Below, one piece after another: positions 1-15,200 of a stretch of DNA of 64,000 bases; the first letter of the stretch is position 1, and each line of letters starts with the position of its first letter. Source of the stretch: Apteryx mantelli (taxonomy: Eukaryota > Chordata > Aves > Apterygiformes > Apterygidae); the NCBI RefSeq assembly GCF_036417845.1, contig NC_089979.1, positions 119,879,415 to 119,943,414 of the forward strand. The letters are read 5' to 3'. The notes under the pieces were generated by a model. The model worked only from the letters and a program-made list of their open reading frames with translations. It did no database searches and had not been told where the DNA came from. The position numbers and the translations under genes were made by a program.

Positions 1-44
1 ATCACCACACCAAATCACAACTCCTAAGGTGCAACAGTGGTCTA

Positions 45-358
45 GTAATCTAGGGTGTAAAGAAGACGGAGCCAGACTCTTCTCAGTAGTGCCCAGTGAT
101 AGGACGAGAGGAACTGAGCACACACTGAAACACAGGAAGTTCTGTCTGAATATAAGGAAAAACTCTTACTGTGAAGGTGACTGAGCACTGGAACAGGTTG
201 CCCAGAGAGGTTGTGGAGTCTCCATTCTGGGAGATACTCCAAAGGTGCCTGGACATGTTCCTGGGCAACCTACTCTTGGTGACCCTGCTTGAGCAGGGGG
301 ATTGGACTAGATGATCTCCAGAGGCCCCTTCCAACCTCAACCGTTCCGTGATTCTGTG
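45..358 (+). mobile_element. CR1 LINE, 3' end fragment
   Basis: A 5'-truncated CR1 non-LTR retrotransposon copy containing only the 3' terminal region. The text follows the familiar CR1 3' end: a block about Ag/Ca 'actcttctcagtag', then 'ggttgcccagagaggttg', 'gatgatctccagaggcccc', 'ccttccaacctcaacc' and finally the octamer ATTCTGTG at 351-358, the CR1 terminal motif. The resemblance is close and continuous, which suggests a fairly young copy. It lies in KIAA1143 intron 1, antisense to that gene. The two reading frames open on the minus strand here are by-products of the element. The left boundary is approximate. Family identity is from recalled CR1 consensus, not a database search. Confidence 0.88.
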
Positions 359-2248
359 GTCAATCTTTCATTTCACTTCTGCTGTAAGGTTAGTAAGGAG
401 ACCTGGCGTGGCTTTCAGTGCCAAGCTCTCCTAACACACATTGTCCAAATGACACAAAATTACTGTCATACCCTTCAGTAAAAGGGAATATTTTACTCTG
501 GCCCACCATACGCACTCCCTTATGCCCTCATCGCAGTACAGCAGGCATAGCCAAATTCTTCTATGATTTGCTGGTACTTGGCAGCTAAACAGGCTCTTGG
601 GGAGCCACTGCAGCTGGGCACAAGGTTAACAGTCCAATTCCATCACTGAGACACAGATTCCTGTGGAAAAAAAACAGTATGTGCTCTTTCAATTAAAGAC
701 CAAAGCAGTATGAACTTAGAGGTAAGAAATTCATTGCCTTTGTTCATAGAAATAATGTCTGTCATGTCACACTAAGATAATCTTAAATGTCTGGGACCAA
801 ATTTGAATCCTCTGTGCTATACTCAAAACAGTGAGAAGGGAAAGGGAGTCCATGGTGGCTTTATTACTAAAGCTACCCAATTAAATTGTAAGCATTATTA
901 ACATAAGGAAGACAATTTCCCTGTTTCCACTCTCCCAAACTCATGCTCTGAGAAAGAAGAATCATCTGGGATGAAAATTTTATATAAACAAACTTGGTCT
1001 AAGGCAGAGAGTTACTATAGAAATCTCAGTACAACAACGTAAAGTTTGGCAAGATTATAGGAACTGAAAACAGTCTCTTATAAGTATAGATAGTATTACC
1101 CTAATCTACTGAACTTACCACAGGAATAGGCAAATTCCAGTCTTCCCCAAGAAATGAAATAGCTCATGCTAAAGGCATACTCTATCTCAAATTCAAACTC
1201 ATTTACACCTTTCTTTTCTAACAAATCATTGCTGTTATTACTTCACTGACCAGTCTGGAGAAAGTAGGTGATATTGGCTTAAGCCATATACCTTATGTGT
1301 GTATATATGTACACCATATAGCTATAGATATAGCTTAAGGTCTACTACATACTAGGATTGAATCTTAAAAGGCAGTAAAGGCAAATGAGACAAGCAGTGA
1401 AAGTCGATACTTTGACTGTTTGTAATACAAGATATTTTCACAAATAACTTACCTATCCTAACTAGATGACACTTAATATTATTTGAACAATAGCCATAAG
1501 ATATTTTGTGCTTTTAAGTAATGAACTATCATAGCTAACTACCATTTAAGGACAGTGCCATACAAAGCTACTTCAGAAAAGAGGATGCTGTTCCACAAAC
1601 AGCTTTTGGGTGGCAAAGCTGGTTTTAGCAGTAGCTAAACCACCTATATGTCACAGTGGCACAAGCGTGATTCAAATAAAGTCACTGACAATTAGCCACT
1701 GGTTAGTGGGTTGGTTTTTGTTCCCCCCCCCCTAGGTTGCTGCATACAGGTCACCTGCAGCATCCCCCAAATGTTTCTGCCAGTACAACTAGGCAATAAC
1801 ATAACTGCACAAACAGGATTACCATCAAAATTGCACCACAACTTAAATTTAGATTTTCTTAGTCTTCTACAGGAAACAACAAATTTGCCCGTAATATATT
1901 AGGGTAATGATGGGACTATTTTTCTTAGGGCATCCTATAAAACACTAGAGTTAGCAGAAACTCTGCAGTTTGGAAACGCACACAAACCAGCGCCACCAGG
2001 TAAGCCTGCCTTTTAAACAGCTGACTCAGACCCCTACTGCCCCAGCCCTGCCCACCTCACCATCACACCAATGTTTGTGTCAGCTGACCCGACTTCAGGA
2101 CACGTTAACCCTTTTCCATTACGTTTTACTATACTTTTAAGACTTCAAACACATCTTTTTCCCTTCCGGGTTTTAATAGGCAAATTAAACTTGGGGCATC
2201 ATAATCGTTTCCCCCCATCGCCCCCCACAGACAGCTGGGCGCGCTGGC
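359..2248. other. KIAA1143 intron 1, left part; no gene seen
   Basis: AT-rich intronic sequence of KIAA1143 (minus strand). I looked for the remaining KIAA1143 exons on the minus strand, for example the conserved KKGDLSVEEV segment, and did not find them, so they should lie left of the window. A C10 run is at 1723-1732. The short open frames here have no recognisable protein content. GC content rises from about 2000 onward towards the promoter. Confidence 0.6.
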
Positions 2249-2408
2249 AGGGCCCTGGTACCGACAGGGCCGTGGTACCAGCCGGTCACTGCCGCCCCTG
2301 GGCCAGCTGCTCCCACGAAAGGCACCGCGACTACCACGGCTGCACTTATTAAAAGCAGCAAGGGGATGGGATATTGCTGCTTTTAAAAAAAAAAAAAAAA
2401 AAAAAAAA
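2249..2408. repeat. Structured GC-rich block, hairpin and A24 tract
   Basis: Three adjacent structures are visible. CTGGTACC (2255-2262) and GGTACCAG (2274-2281) form 8-bp inverted arms around an 11-nt spacer. A perfect 13-bp inverted repeat (2349-2361 with 2374-2386, arm TTAAAAGCAGCAA) has a 12-nt loop. It runs directly into an A24 tract (2385-2408). A structured segment ending in an A tail, on the plus strand, resembles a retroposed small RNA or SINE, but I recognise no family and saw no clear target-site duplication. It lies inside KIAA1143 intron 1. Confidence 0.6.
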
Positions 2409-2530
2409 CTCCGACACAGAAACAAAAAACAACTTAAGTCACAAAGATAGTCTCCGTTACGGTTTAGGCCGGTAACTACTTTTCCCCCTTTCCCTACCAC
2501 CTGCCGCGGGACTTCTTCTCCTTACACTTA

Positions 2531-3263
<733 letters not shown>

Positions 3264-6200
3264 ATGGCTCCCGGCACGAAAGGTGAGGGGGAGCCGCGAA
3301 GGGGCCGTGGGGGCGTCCACCTCCCCGCCGCCGAGCCCCCGTGCGGGCAGCCGTGCCGCGCCGCGGGGGAGGCCGCGCTGCGGCGCTGCCCTGGGCCGGG
3401 CGAGGGGCGGCTCGTTCCTGCGCGACCGGGCTCCTGCCGTGGTGCTTCACGCGGGGAAGCGGGCGGGGGCAGAGGGGCGCCCGTGCTGGCTCGGCGCCCC
3501 GCGGGGGGCCGTGCCGTGGGGCGGCGGCTCCCCGGTGCCCGGTGGGGGCCCCGGGGGCGGCGACCCCCGGCGCCTCCAGCAACGCTTTTGGCACCGGGCG
3601 GCGCCCCAACGGGCGTCTCGTGGCGGACAGGGGGGGCCCGGCCGTCCGGTGCCGGTACCCTGCCCCGGCGCCCGAGGGGCGCTTCGCCCTCCTTGCTCCT
3701 GCTGCCTTGGGCCGGACAGTCCGTTTTGCGTAATCTCGTCGAGTTTTCATTGCATGTGCGGTTTGCAGCTCCAGTCGGTGCAAAGTTTTCGTGCCCGTAT
3801 AACGCTTCAAGTGAAGGCAGCCCTTTAAACTGGGAACTGAGAGCCGGTGATTCCTCAAGGTGTCCCACCGACAAATATCTATCTACCTGCCGGTCTAATT
3901 TCACTTTTTTTAAATGTACCGGTTCTCTTGTGCTATCTCGTTTTGACACTCCTAATTCAGATATTTATTCTTCGAATATATGAAGTTAGTAAATTGTTCT
4001 AATGTTATTGTGTGGATTGAAGCAAATAGGCTCCAATCCCTCCATGTACTTGTGACTGTTTTTCACATAACAGCCGAAGGGTATTTATGTAGCGTAAATG
4101 CTAATCAAGACTAGTGCCTTTGCACCTTATTATTATCTTAAAGTGTAGGTTTAAATTCTCCTACAATAAAAGCTGTCCAAGTTTAGAGGCCTAATATTTT
4201 GGTAAATCATCTTCGATTGTCATTTTACTTGTATTTACTTTTATTTTTAAATTTGAATCTTTTATCACACTAATAACTTTGTTTATTTAACCTATGTGAA
4301 ATAATTTCCTGTTAGATTCATTTTTAAATAAAAAATAAGTCATCCTATCTATCTATCTATCTATGGAGTTATATGTGCCATCTGCCTGAAACAGGCTGTA
4401 CAAAACGATGATCACATGTACAGGAGAACTGTATGCATTACAGAGTGATGCTCAATGTTACTTCATAAAAATGAAAGCAATATAACTGCTCAGATTTTGC
4501 AGGTGCTATGATATTGAGTTTCTCAATCGCATCAATAAAGCTATTTCATACTGTGTTGTTGTTTTACCTGCAGTGAGTTGGCTATTTTAAAACATAATGG
4601 GAATATATAATGCTATTAACATTTATGTTTCTAATTCTTCAAAACGCTTGCAAAACTTCATGTGCGTTCACATAAAACTCATGTTCAATGAAAATATTCA
4701 TTTTAACAGGCTACTTGTGCAGGTAAAGTTAAAAGCCTGTATGTGCTTGTATTGCAGGACTAGAGGTTTCTCTACCTTTGCAAGAAACATTCTGTCAAAG
4801 AAAGATAGTTGCTAACTGTTTTTGTGCAGTTCTGCATCACCGTGGAACAAACATTTATAAGGCTCTCCATTTATTTCCCTCAGTATTGCTTACAGTATTT
4901 TCTATTTAATTTTTTTTGAGATAATTATATACCATTTGGTATTTATGTACGTTTTTTCACTCCTGTTTTATAGGAGATGCGCGTGACTCTACGTTACCTT
5001 CGTTGAACTCACCTAGGTAAACAAGTATTTGCCAGTTCCTTTATATGAATAATCACATTGCAGAAAATATGCAAACATTTATGTTTTTCATTCAGCAATT
5101 TCCTGTATAAGATTATTGCCTTTTTCTCTAAACTTCCTTCTAGGGTTTTTAAAAATTGTTCTTAATGGAAGTGTTGTTCTGAGAAATCAGATTCTTCTTG
5201 GAATGCTGCCATGCAGTAAATTCTTATTTGTCTATTAACTCTACAGCTGAGTTTGGAATATCTCTGAAGGGACAGTAAACCTGAATTCCATCAGGAAGTC
5301 TTAAGCTGAAAGAAAAAAGAAAAACCAAAAAAACCCTCCTCCAAATACACACAGATATTTATTTTGGGTTGGGGCAGAAACGATTATATACTCAAAAAAT
5401 TTTTGGCAAGTTATTGTCATCTGTCTCAAATCCAATATCACATACATCTTCACTGCTCCCTGGGTTTTTTTGTTTGTTCGTTTGTTTTTTAGCCCTTTCC
5501 TCTGCCATTCTCCCACCCCACATTTTGGTCATGAAGTCGTTTTCCACTTTAAATTTATTCTGTTCCTTTCTTTTGTTTATCAAAAGTAAAAATCAATGCC
5601 AGTTATAATACCCTCACGCTACAGCTGACTTTTGGGAAAGAATCAAGTAGTTAAGTAAATCCAAGTTTGCTGTCAGTTCAAGTAAGAATGTGCTTCTTTA
5701 AGTATTATATTGCTATTTATGCCAGAACTCCTCAATGCTTTAATATAATAGTCATGTGCAGTTGCTTAGTCAAGCTAAATTTACTGGTGCATCTGTTGAT
5801 AAATGTGATGAAATAGGCCAGGGAGTTTTTAAATTTAGGAGCTGCTATACTTTATCAAACTCATGGATCATTTAGTTGATTATTCTTTCCCTTCCTGTGA
5901 GCAGCAACAAAAAATGCTAGTAACTTTCTTGTTGGAATATATCATCATCTGCTCCCTACGTAAAGTCTTTTCTAACCTCCAGTAGTAAGAAGGATGCTTG
6001 AACCTTGAAATCTTAGAAACTTCCAAAGCCTTTAATATTATAATAATAGCTTTGTTGTTTATTATTCATGTATATGTCAAGTTCACTCTGAAATGTGCTT
6101 TTTTAGAGCTGAAGTTAATGTAACAGCAATAAATCCCAGTTAACTGCTTGTTCTTTATTTTTAAATCTGCCACATCTTTAGCTTCAATGAATCTATGACT

Positions 6201-9200
6201 TGTAATGAATTCGTGTCTATAGCTAAAAGTAGTATAATTTCAGGAGAGACCTTTGTATGACTTTGCTTAATCTGATTTTTGTGATTTCATTTTATCAAAC
6301 AGCTGATAAATCTATTTCCAAATAATCTAATGCATAAATATTCATTTAGTGTTGAAGGTGATGCTATCAAAGTTTATGTAAGGGTACGTCCCCCTTCAGA
6401 GGGAACTGCGTTAACTGATGGAGATCAAGGCTTATGTCTATCTGTTCTTTCAACAAACACCATTCGTCTGCACTCGAAGCCTGAGCCGAAGATCTTCACT
6501 TTTGATTATGTTGCAAATATGGAGACAACACAGGTGAAAACTTACAACACTATTGCTCTTTTTCTCCAGGTTATGGCAACTGTTACATTAAACCTTTCTT
6601 ATGTAATTTCTTGGGTCTTATTTTTTGCTCTGATGAGATTGGTTGGATATTTAGATATAGTACACAAATATTACACTAAATTCTAATAGTTTTAATATAT
6701 TTTTAAAGAATTTTAATAATTTCTATGATCAAAGTTTACATTAAAATTGAAGCTTTTATTTGTAGATTTTATAGTAATAGCGCACACCAAAAATAAAGCT
6801 TGCTGTTGAGATAAGCCTATAAAAACAGCTGGCAAACAGTAGCTGATGTTGAAGGAGGTGATTTGTATATTAGGAACTTATGGCATTATTTTTCTTTCTG
6901 TATTTTCTTGTTATACATTTGCCTTGAAACAGCTATATTGTTCAGAGATTTTACTGCCAAGTACTAATACTGCTTTTATTAGGAAAAGGTTATACTGGAA
7001 GGAAAATCCTCCATTTAATTTTTATAATATTATGTTTGTAATTCTGAACATAATATTGATTCATCCAGGACTTCAATCCCATTTAACATCTGAAGCCCCT
7101 TACTTCTCTTTCCACTCTCTTCAGGAAGCCTTTCCTTCCTGACATGTTACCTTAATGGGGAAAATTAAAATAAATCTATGTAACAAGCATTTTAAAAACA
7201 GTTTGAACACTGAGTTGTTTCTGTGATATCCTGATAAGTTGTGATGGGTTCCATTCTATCATAAAACTTTGGTCATGTGTAAGGAGTAAGAATGAGATCT
7301 TTTTTCAAAATACTTATTTTGAACTTATTCTAATAAAAGGGCCATGTCATCTTTCAGGTAAGTCTTTTACATGAAGAAGTAAACTGTTTGCTCTGGACTG
7401 CATCATGCTATCCACCTTTTTTGAGAACTCGGCATAGAAAATGTTGGGAAGTTATAGCAAGATCCTGTAATATATACTGTGCCTCTTTAACACAACACAA
7501 AACAAAAAAACACTCTATATGAGCCAGTTAGGCTGTGATTTGGAGCTAGGCTATCATTGCAGGTTTAAGAAATACATGAAAATAGATGAGTGTAGCAGTT
7601 GTGCAGATTACTGAATACACCACAGTGCAACTGATTTCATGGCAAACAGAAAATTGAGTGTGATAGGCTCAATTTTGGCCTACTGATGGTACAAACAAAA
7701 TAGCATAATTATCCAAAACACTGGACAAAAATTAATGTAATATGTTTTTGAAAGTCCTCATTGTGATGCTGAGTTTCATTATTCTTTCAGACTGAAACAA
7801 AGAATAAAATGATTTTTTCAGAGGGTATGACTTATGTCATAAATATTTACAATGTATTGTTTTGTTGCAAGAGAACTGTAGGAGTCATGATACATTTCTG
7901 ACTTTAAATAATGCAATGTATTTTATGTATTATAAAGTTATAGCATAGAGAACACTAATAGAAGAGATATTTGAACCACTGGTGCCAGCTACCTTGTTTT
8001 TTCCCCCCCTTGTCCCCAGGAGTCAGTGTTTTCAAGTGTGGCCAAAAGCATTGTTGAATCTTGTATGAATGGCTACAATGGAACCATCTTTGCATAGTAA
8101 GTCATTTAACGGTATTTCATATCAATTACAACATTTGAGAAGTTTGTGTAAATGAGTACTAGTGGCTTTAAGTCCCAGAGCCTTGCTTAATGTTACAGTA
8201 AACCTTTAAAGTGCTTCCTTATTCAGTGCAGCATGACATAGGGAATATTCTCGCAATATTGAAGAGTACTTCTTATTCCTCCTCCTGAGGCGTCTGTTTA
8301 TACCTGCTGTGCTTCTAATACATAAAGCCAATAATGTGGGGTGTAAACTAATTTCAATTTTACTATTATATTTGTTTAAAAAATAAAGTCCTACTGTAGT
8401 GTTAAAGAGAAAGCTAGCTGTTTTTATTATGTCCATGATGAAATGGAATGAAAACTGCTTTGACTTGATATTTGACTGGCCAGCTCGGTTCTTTAGTCTT
8501 AGCTGCCTGTGAGTTCTCCCACAGATGATAATTTTAACCTTCAAAATGTTTTCAAGATAGGAATAAATATGACTAGTAGCATGAATATCATTATGCTAAC
8601 TTTCACAATATTTTTTCCTTTTGAAATCCATGTAAGCACTTTGGTCAAAAATGCTAACTTAAAAGGAATGACATAATCAAAACCTTACTGGGTTTTTTAG
8701 CCTAGTACAGCATTTGCAAAACTGTGAAGTGAAATCTACTTTGTTACAAGATATAAGCACAGAAAAATTAAATGAAATTGCCCTGAAATTTCTGTAGCAT
8801 GATTAATAGCTATGCTTATAAAGAGGATATATTCAGTTTGGAAGGAAGGATTTTTTTCTATTTTTTGGTTTGTGTTCTACTGACTGACATAAAACCCAAA
8901 ACATTGAGACAAAAAAATTAGTTTAATGTGTAAACTTGAAAGCTTTTATTTCAATGCTGAGTTCCACTCAGCACTATTTCCCTTTCCAGCAGAAACAAAG
9001 AAAATGGCTGGAGGAGGAAGTATGATTTCTATAAGAGAATTTAGTGGTCAGATTTGCTGTTATATTTTCATAGGGTGTTTTTTTAGCTAACTAGTTTTCA
9101 ACTCGGTGATGTCTTTTTTTTTTTTTTTTTTTTTTCTATCTTCAGTCTAGGAGAAAATATTTTTTCCTATTAAACTGCCAGCTATCACAAAATATGCAGA

Positions 9201-12200
9201 TAAATGAAAAATTCACAACCAGAATAAAGCTTTGTTAACCCCCCCCCCCCCCCTTTCTCCCCCTCCCCTCTCTCCTTCTAAGTGGCCAGACTGGATCAGG
9301 AAAAACTTTTACTATGATGGGTAAGTGCATGAGAGCTTAATCTTTCAGTGATGTCTTAATGTTTTTGTCTTGAGTTGAAATGTCATCTTGCTTGAACACC
9401 AGAGGTGATTTAGATTTTTGTCTTTCTGCAGATAGCTTGTATGTTTTAAAAAATGGCATAGCACTCGATGATTTGTTCTTACCTTGTACCAAAAGAGTGA
9501 AGAATAGCTGGTCTTCTTGAAGATGTATCATTTTTCTGCCTTTCAGCAGGAGAAAGCTTTTCAATAAAATCAAATACTTTTAGTAAATTGGCTCAAAAAT
9601 GAGTGGTTCTTCTGGTTTGCCTGTTTGGCCAGCATCTCTTACATGTCTAGAAACATATTTTAGTACACAACTCTTCCATATGAAAACACAGTGAGGTTTT
9701 CAAAATAACTGTCTCCTAGCCAACTAGGATTTTAAGGTCCCCTCTATATACAAAGGAAGCCTCCGGTATTCTTGCTGGTCATGTAATGTTAATTTTAAAT
9801 GCATTTATTGTACTTGTCTTTAGAAAGTTACTGCAATAACCAAAAAGGTTATGGCCTACATGTTTTAGAGGACTGCGTAGAAATTAAGTGAGCGTAGGGC
9901 CTTTTTTCTGGTTCTTCAGATCAGGGTTACAGCACCTGTGTTAGCATGCCTGCACATCTGTATGTTTTCTATGGGAGTCCAGGTAGTTTATGCTGTTCTA
10001 GACTTGTGTTATCTTATCAGTCTGTGTTACCTTTCACAGGCATCACTTAGACTACGTTTAAATCTGATTATGGAATATCTCAGATTTTGAAAGGTGATTT
10101 TGATGTGTTTATTCAGTGTTTTGCCATAAATTGAATAAAACCTGGTTGCTTAAGTCTCCTATAAGGTATCTCGAAAAGATCAATCATTATTGAACAGTAT
10201 TAACTAATTACAACTTTTTTGATTAAAAATCTCTTTAGGACCATCTGATTCTGATAATTTCACTCACAGTCTGAGAGGTGTAATTCCACGGAGCTTTGAA
10301 TACTTATTTTTTCTAATTGAACGTGAAAAAGAAAAGGTATGTTTATTTTTATACTTATTGCAGTGAAAGTAATGTTTCAAATTTAAGATTGGCATGGTCA
10401 GTATTTGTTTGGCAAGCCTGGTGTGTGCCAGTTAAATCTGCTGACTTATAGCTGTCTTGCATCAGTATTTAGATGCAGGTGTTGCTCATTATACTCTGCT
10501 GAATGACAGTATTCTTTCTTTGGACTCAAGTATGCTTATATTTTGAGTTTATAAATGCACCTGGCTTTCTGGGTGACAGTTATCATTTGGGCATCAGAGG
10601 TATCTAATATACAGAATATGTATGCAAACTATTACTTTATGTGTATAGAAGGAAACTCGCTGCCATACAATGCCAGACTTAAAACCAATCTGTTTATAGT
10701 GCAAATTACCATGTTTTTCAGGCTGGCGGTGGAAAGAGTTTTCTCTGCAAATGCTCATTTATTGAAATCTACAATGAACAGATATTTGACTTGCTAGATT
10801 CTGCTTCAGCTGGACTCTTTCTGAGAGAACACATCAAGAAAGGAGTCTTTGTTGATGGTGCTGTTGAACAGGTGTTGTCATCTGCTGCTGAAGCGTACCA
10901 GGTAGTCCTTTTGTCACTTTTTAATGTTTGGACTATGCATCTCTCTGCTGATTTGGTTAATATTTCCATCTGATTAAAGTATCTATTTTTGAACAGTGTC
11001 TGTGGCACCCTCTTCCACTACCTCTATCTTCGGAAAAAAACAGTAGAAAAATCTCTTTTGTTTCTAGGAGATGTTTCCTGACTGTCTCACAGATGTAAGA
11101 AATCATATGGTTCTGCAGTTTGACATATATGAATTGCAATAGCAGTAGTCTTTCCCTAATGCTTGCGCTATACATCTCTGATATAGCAACAGAAAACAGT
11201 ATCTGGGGCTAATTGGGCAGTGTGTGTGTTCCACAAATTGTCAGGTTTATTCTTTCAAGATTGCGAGGACACAGTACTTTTGCAATTTTAAATATTTTTT
11301 CCACTTGTGTACTGTTAACATACACCACTGTTGGATATGTTATACTCTCAAACCATAGCTGCACTACTGGAGGAAAGAAGTGAGTATTATAATTAGTGTC
11401 TTTATTAAGTTTGCTGCTGTATTTTTTACTTTTAAAATACTTTCTTATTGGAAAAACATCTTTGTCCTTGGAGTTTTTGACAGCTATTATACTTTTATCT
11501 CACCTTTGCGTAACTGCTGGGTACAGTCTGAGATACTTGATACTGTTTTTTTCATGCTTAGGTATTAACTATGGGCTGGAGAAATCGTCGTGTAGCATCT
11601 ACCTCAATGAATAGAGAATCCTCAAGATCACATGCAGTTTTCACTATCACAGTGGAATCAATGGAGAAAAACAATGAGATTGTTAACATTCGGTCTTCCC
11701 TGCTCAACCTGGTAGACTTGGCAGGATCTGAGAGACAAAAAGACACCCATACAGAAGGATTGAGATTGAAGGTCAGTTCTGTAACATCTGGGGGGGGGTT
11801 CCTTTCAGACATGTTGTCCTATCCCATCCCTGAAAGAGAATCTGCTCACTTTTGTTCTCTCCTCTTTTTAGGAAGCGGGTAACATAAATCGATCACTAAG
11901 TTGCCTGGGCCAAGTAATCACAGCACTTGTTGATGTGGGTAATGGAAAACAGAGACACATTTGTTACCGGGATTCCAAGCTCACTTTTCTGCTACGGGTA
12001 ATATATATCATCTGGATCTTAGATGCTAGTTGAGGTAGGAGGAAAATGTTTGGGGGGTTTCACTCCAAAAAGCTGAACTCGGGTCCGTAAAAATGTGTTA
12101 CTGTTTCTTGGAAAATCAGTTTCTGCGTGCAGCAATATTTCAAAATCTTTTTGCTGATGGCTGGATTCTTGGATTGTTTTGGAGATTCTGCAAATCAGTT

Positions 12201-15200
12201 TCCAATTCTTTTTCCTCTCAGTTTAAAAATATATATATATATATCCTGAAGTAGGAGGGTGGGTGAAAGAAAACTTGCAAAATATTTCTGCCTAAACAGA
12301 CTGGTAATCTCTGTATTGCTGTTTACTGAGGACATGAAATTTATTTTTGCAGATATGTAAAAGCACAATAAAAGCATGTGTTAATGAAAAGGGAGCATAT
12401 TTTTTCTTCCCTACAATTTGGGAAATACTGTAATCACAGTGTAATATTTAGGGGCATGTTGAAATATTTAGAAACTTCCAGAATTATCCTATGTGTGCTA
12501 AGGTTTGGTATGATGTTAAGAATTAGATAAACTTACAGTTTCCTATTTGAAAACTCATGGGCTCTTTTCAAGATGAATAACAAGGTAAACAAAGGTGGGA
12601 ATGGTCAAGGATTTTTCTGCTGAATGCCAGCACTTATGAAAATTCTGCAACCAGTTATGAATAATAACTATAACTTTGTATTATAATACAGTAATATAAT
12701 GACTAGTTAGTGATTAGTTACAACGCAGACTTTTGTGATCGCAGCAGAATTTCCCAGCCCTCCTTCCCAGTTTTATGTATATTTCAGACGCACAAATCTT
12801 GGAAGAATTATTTTTTTTCCAACGCAATCTAAAATATATAGAAACTGGAAGAGAATTGCAACTGAATAAGCTGTTATTTTCTTAAGTGGTTATTTTTTAG
12901 GTGGTTGTTCTGCAAAGAAGTCCACAAACACAGGACTGTCTCAGCTAGAGGGAGAACACTGTGGAAACTTGTGGGCTAATTTGTAATACTAGGCTTAGTC
13001 TCAAACATTGCTTTTAGCCTCTGCCTTTTCCACAGATTTGAGACGTCCTTGATAAATTGCACTGAGATATTTGAAAACATGTATGTAAAATGGAGAGGTT
13101 CCATTTATTTCTTTGGTCAAATTGTCCATGGATCATCTCTGGTTTTGTGGGTTGTGTGTGGGTTTGTGGGGTGGTTTTTTGGTGTGTTTTTTTTTTTTTT
13201 TGGGGGGGGGGGGGTGTTGACAACTGCCATTAGAAGATTGGTAAGAACAATGAGCAGGCTAGATGACCTTCAAATAGTGCAGATACCAAGCTGCTAATAA
13301 GCAAGATTAAAGTGAAATATCTACTTTATTCCCTGATATTTTTTTTTCCCCTGTTGTTGGGTGGTACTAATCATCAGTTACTCAAATTGATGATTAATAA
13401 TGCAAGATCGGGTTTTTAAAAACCCAAATAAAGCCTTTTCTTAGTCTCATTCTTTATATCAAGGTTAGAAATGAAGTTTCAGAAACTTAAGCAGCATAGA
13501 GATTTGTTAAATAAAAACCTGTTCTGCGTTTTATTCAAAATGATACCTAACTGTTAGAAGGAAGGTGATGTCTTCCTGCTATAACCAAAAACCCACAAAT
13601 AAAGCAAACTTCCGTGTTTTCAAACAGGATTCCCTTGGTGGTAATGCAAAAACCTGTATCATTGCAAATGTTCATCCTGGATCCAGATGTTTTGGTGAAA
13701 CACTGTCCACTCTTAATTTTGCTCAGCGAGCAAAGTTGATTAAAAACAAGGTAGGAGTTATTCAATGTTTTTATTGTGTCAACAAACTTTTTTGTCTTTT
13801 AAATTACATGTTTATCTCCAAACAAGATAGCTGCTTTGAAATACTCTTGTGCTATCAGTAATTCAAATAAATGTAGCTTATTTTTAAAATGCTAAATTTG
13901 CGTTCCTAAATATTTTTATGATGTGACTTTTTTTTTTTAAGAGGACTTGTTTGCTTTTTATTATGAATAGAGTATAACAGCTGGAGAATAGGCAATGGCT
14001 GATAATAAAATGTTAGCAAATGGTATTTTTTTAATCCATTGCTTGTTCTTTGAGCACTCCATTAAAATGTACAAAATGTAAGTATATCTGTATTAAAATT
14101 TAAAATTTTCATGAAAAAAACTAGATTTGATAGTATTTCAGTGCATCTAGTTCTTATATATGCCAACATCCAAGAAAGTAACTTCTGTCTTAAGTGGATT
14201 TTGAAAGTTTGTTGACATCTGGTTGGAAACTCTTCTGTCTTTGCTGTATACTGCTTGCCTTTAGTCAAAAAAAAAAAAGTTCCAGAGTAAATTCTTCAAC
14301 AAACATTAAACTTTTACTTGAATGTGATTTTAGCTAAAGTATAATTTACTGGCTTCTCAGAAAATTGAACATTGCTTTTCCCATGAATTCTTTTTCCTTA
14401 AGATGGAAAGACTTGTAGGTAGTTACATGTCGCTTTGCAGTATTTGAGTTTTCTATTATCCTATAAGTTTTAAGATTTTTATTTGTAACTCTTCCTAATT
14501 TTCTCTTAAAATATTTATGAAAGGCTGTGGTAAATGAAGACACTCAAGGAAATGTGAGCCAGCTGCAAGCTGAGGTCAAGAAGTTGAAAGAGCAGCTTGC
14601 TCAACTTACTTCAATGACATCCATGCATGATATTTCTGTATCTCAAGGTAAGAGGTGGGTAGGGGGAGAGAACTTTCTTTTTCAGCCTAGAGTGTTGGAG
14701 CTTTAGGTAAATCATTAAGTTGCTGAACAATTAATATTTTTGTTTGTGGAGACTGGCCTACAGAAACTGCATTTGTCTTGCAGAGTCCATTGCCTGTATT
14801 TGTATATAACATTTTTCAGAAATTGTTAACCTGGTGGTATTTTATCTTTCTCCCTCTTACAAGTTTGTGTATTGGGCTATGTTTCTCTTATATCTAGGAT
14901 TTTCTACCAGTTTGTAAGACTTAAGCTGTTCGGTCTTTTTCAGTAACCAAAAGTTTGCATATTGACTGTGCATTTAAGTTTAGGGGTGCAGACACTAAGC
15001 TGTTGATAATGCCTGTTGAATCTGCATCCTTTTTAATCTCGAGACTGGATTTTTTTTTTTCCCCATCTTCCCCTCTTTACCCTTTCAGTGAGATTGTTGG
15101 AAGGATATTTACCTGCAAATAAAAGATCCCTTTTAATGTAAAATGGTAATTTTTTTATCAATGTGTAAACTTTTCTTCCAGTAGCTTTTCACTAAACCAT

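Larger units (their letters stand above)
6350..13750 (+). other. KIF15: KIF15 motor domain exons (3-10)
   Basis: These exons encode roughly residues 21-366, the kinesin ATPase and microtubule-binding head. It begins after EGDAIK with VYVRVRPP. The P-loop GQTGSGKT is at residues 109-116 in the tiny 38-bp exon 5 (9283-9320). Switch I NRESSRSH is at 230-237 and switch II DLAGSE at 265-270, both in exon 8 (11562-11771). [12 protein letters not shown] and the microtubule-binding [10 protein letters not shown] segment are in exon 9. Exon 10 ends with the [12 protein letters not shown] neck-linker entry, which continues as AVVNEDTQ in exon 11. All catalytic residues expected of an active kinesin are present. 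Intron 8 is only 100 bp. Confidence 0.95.
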
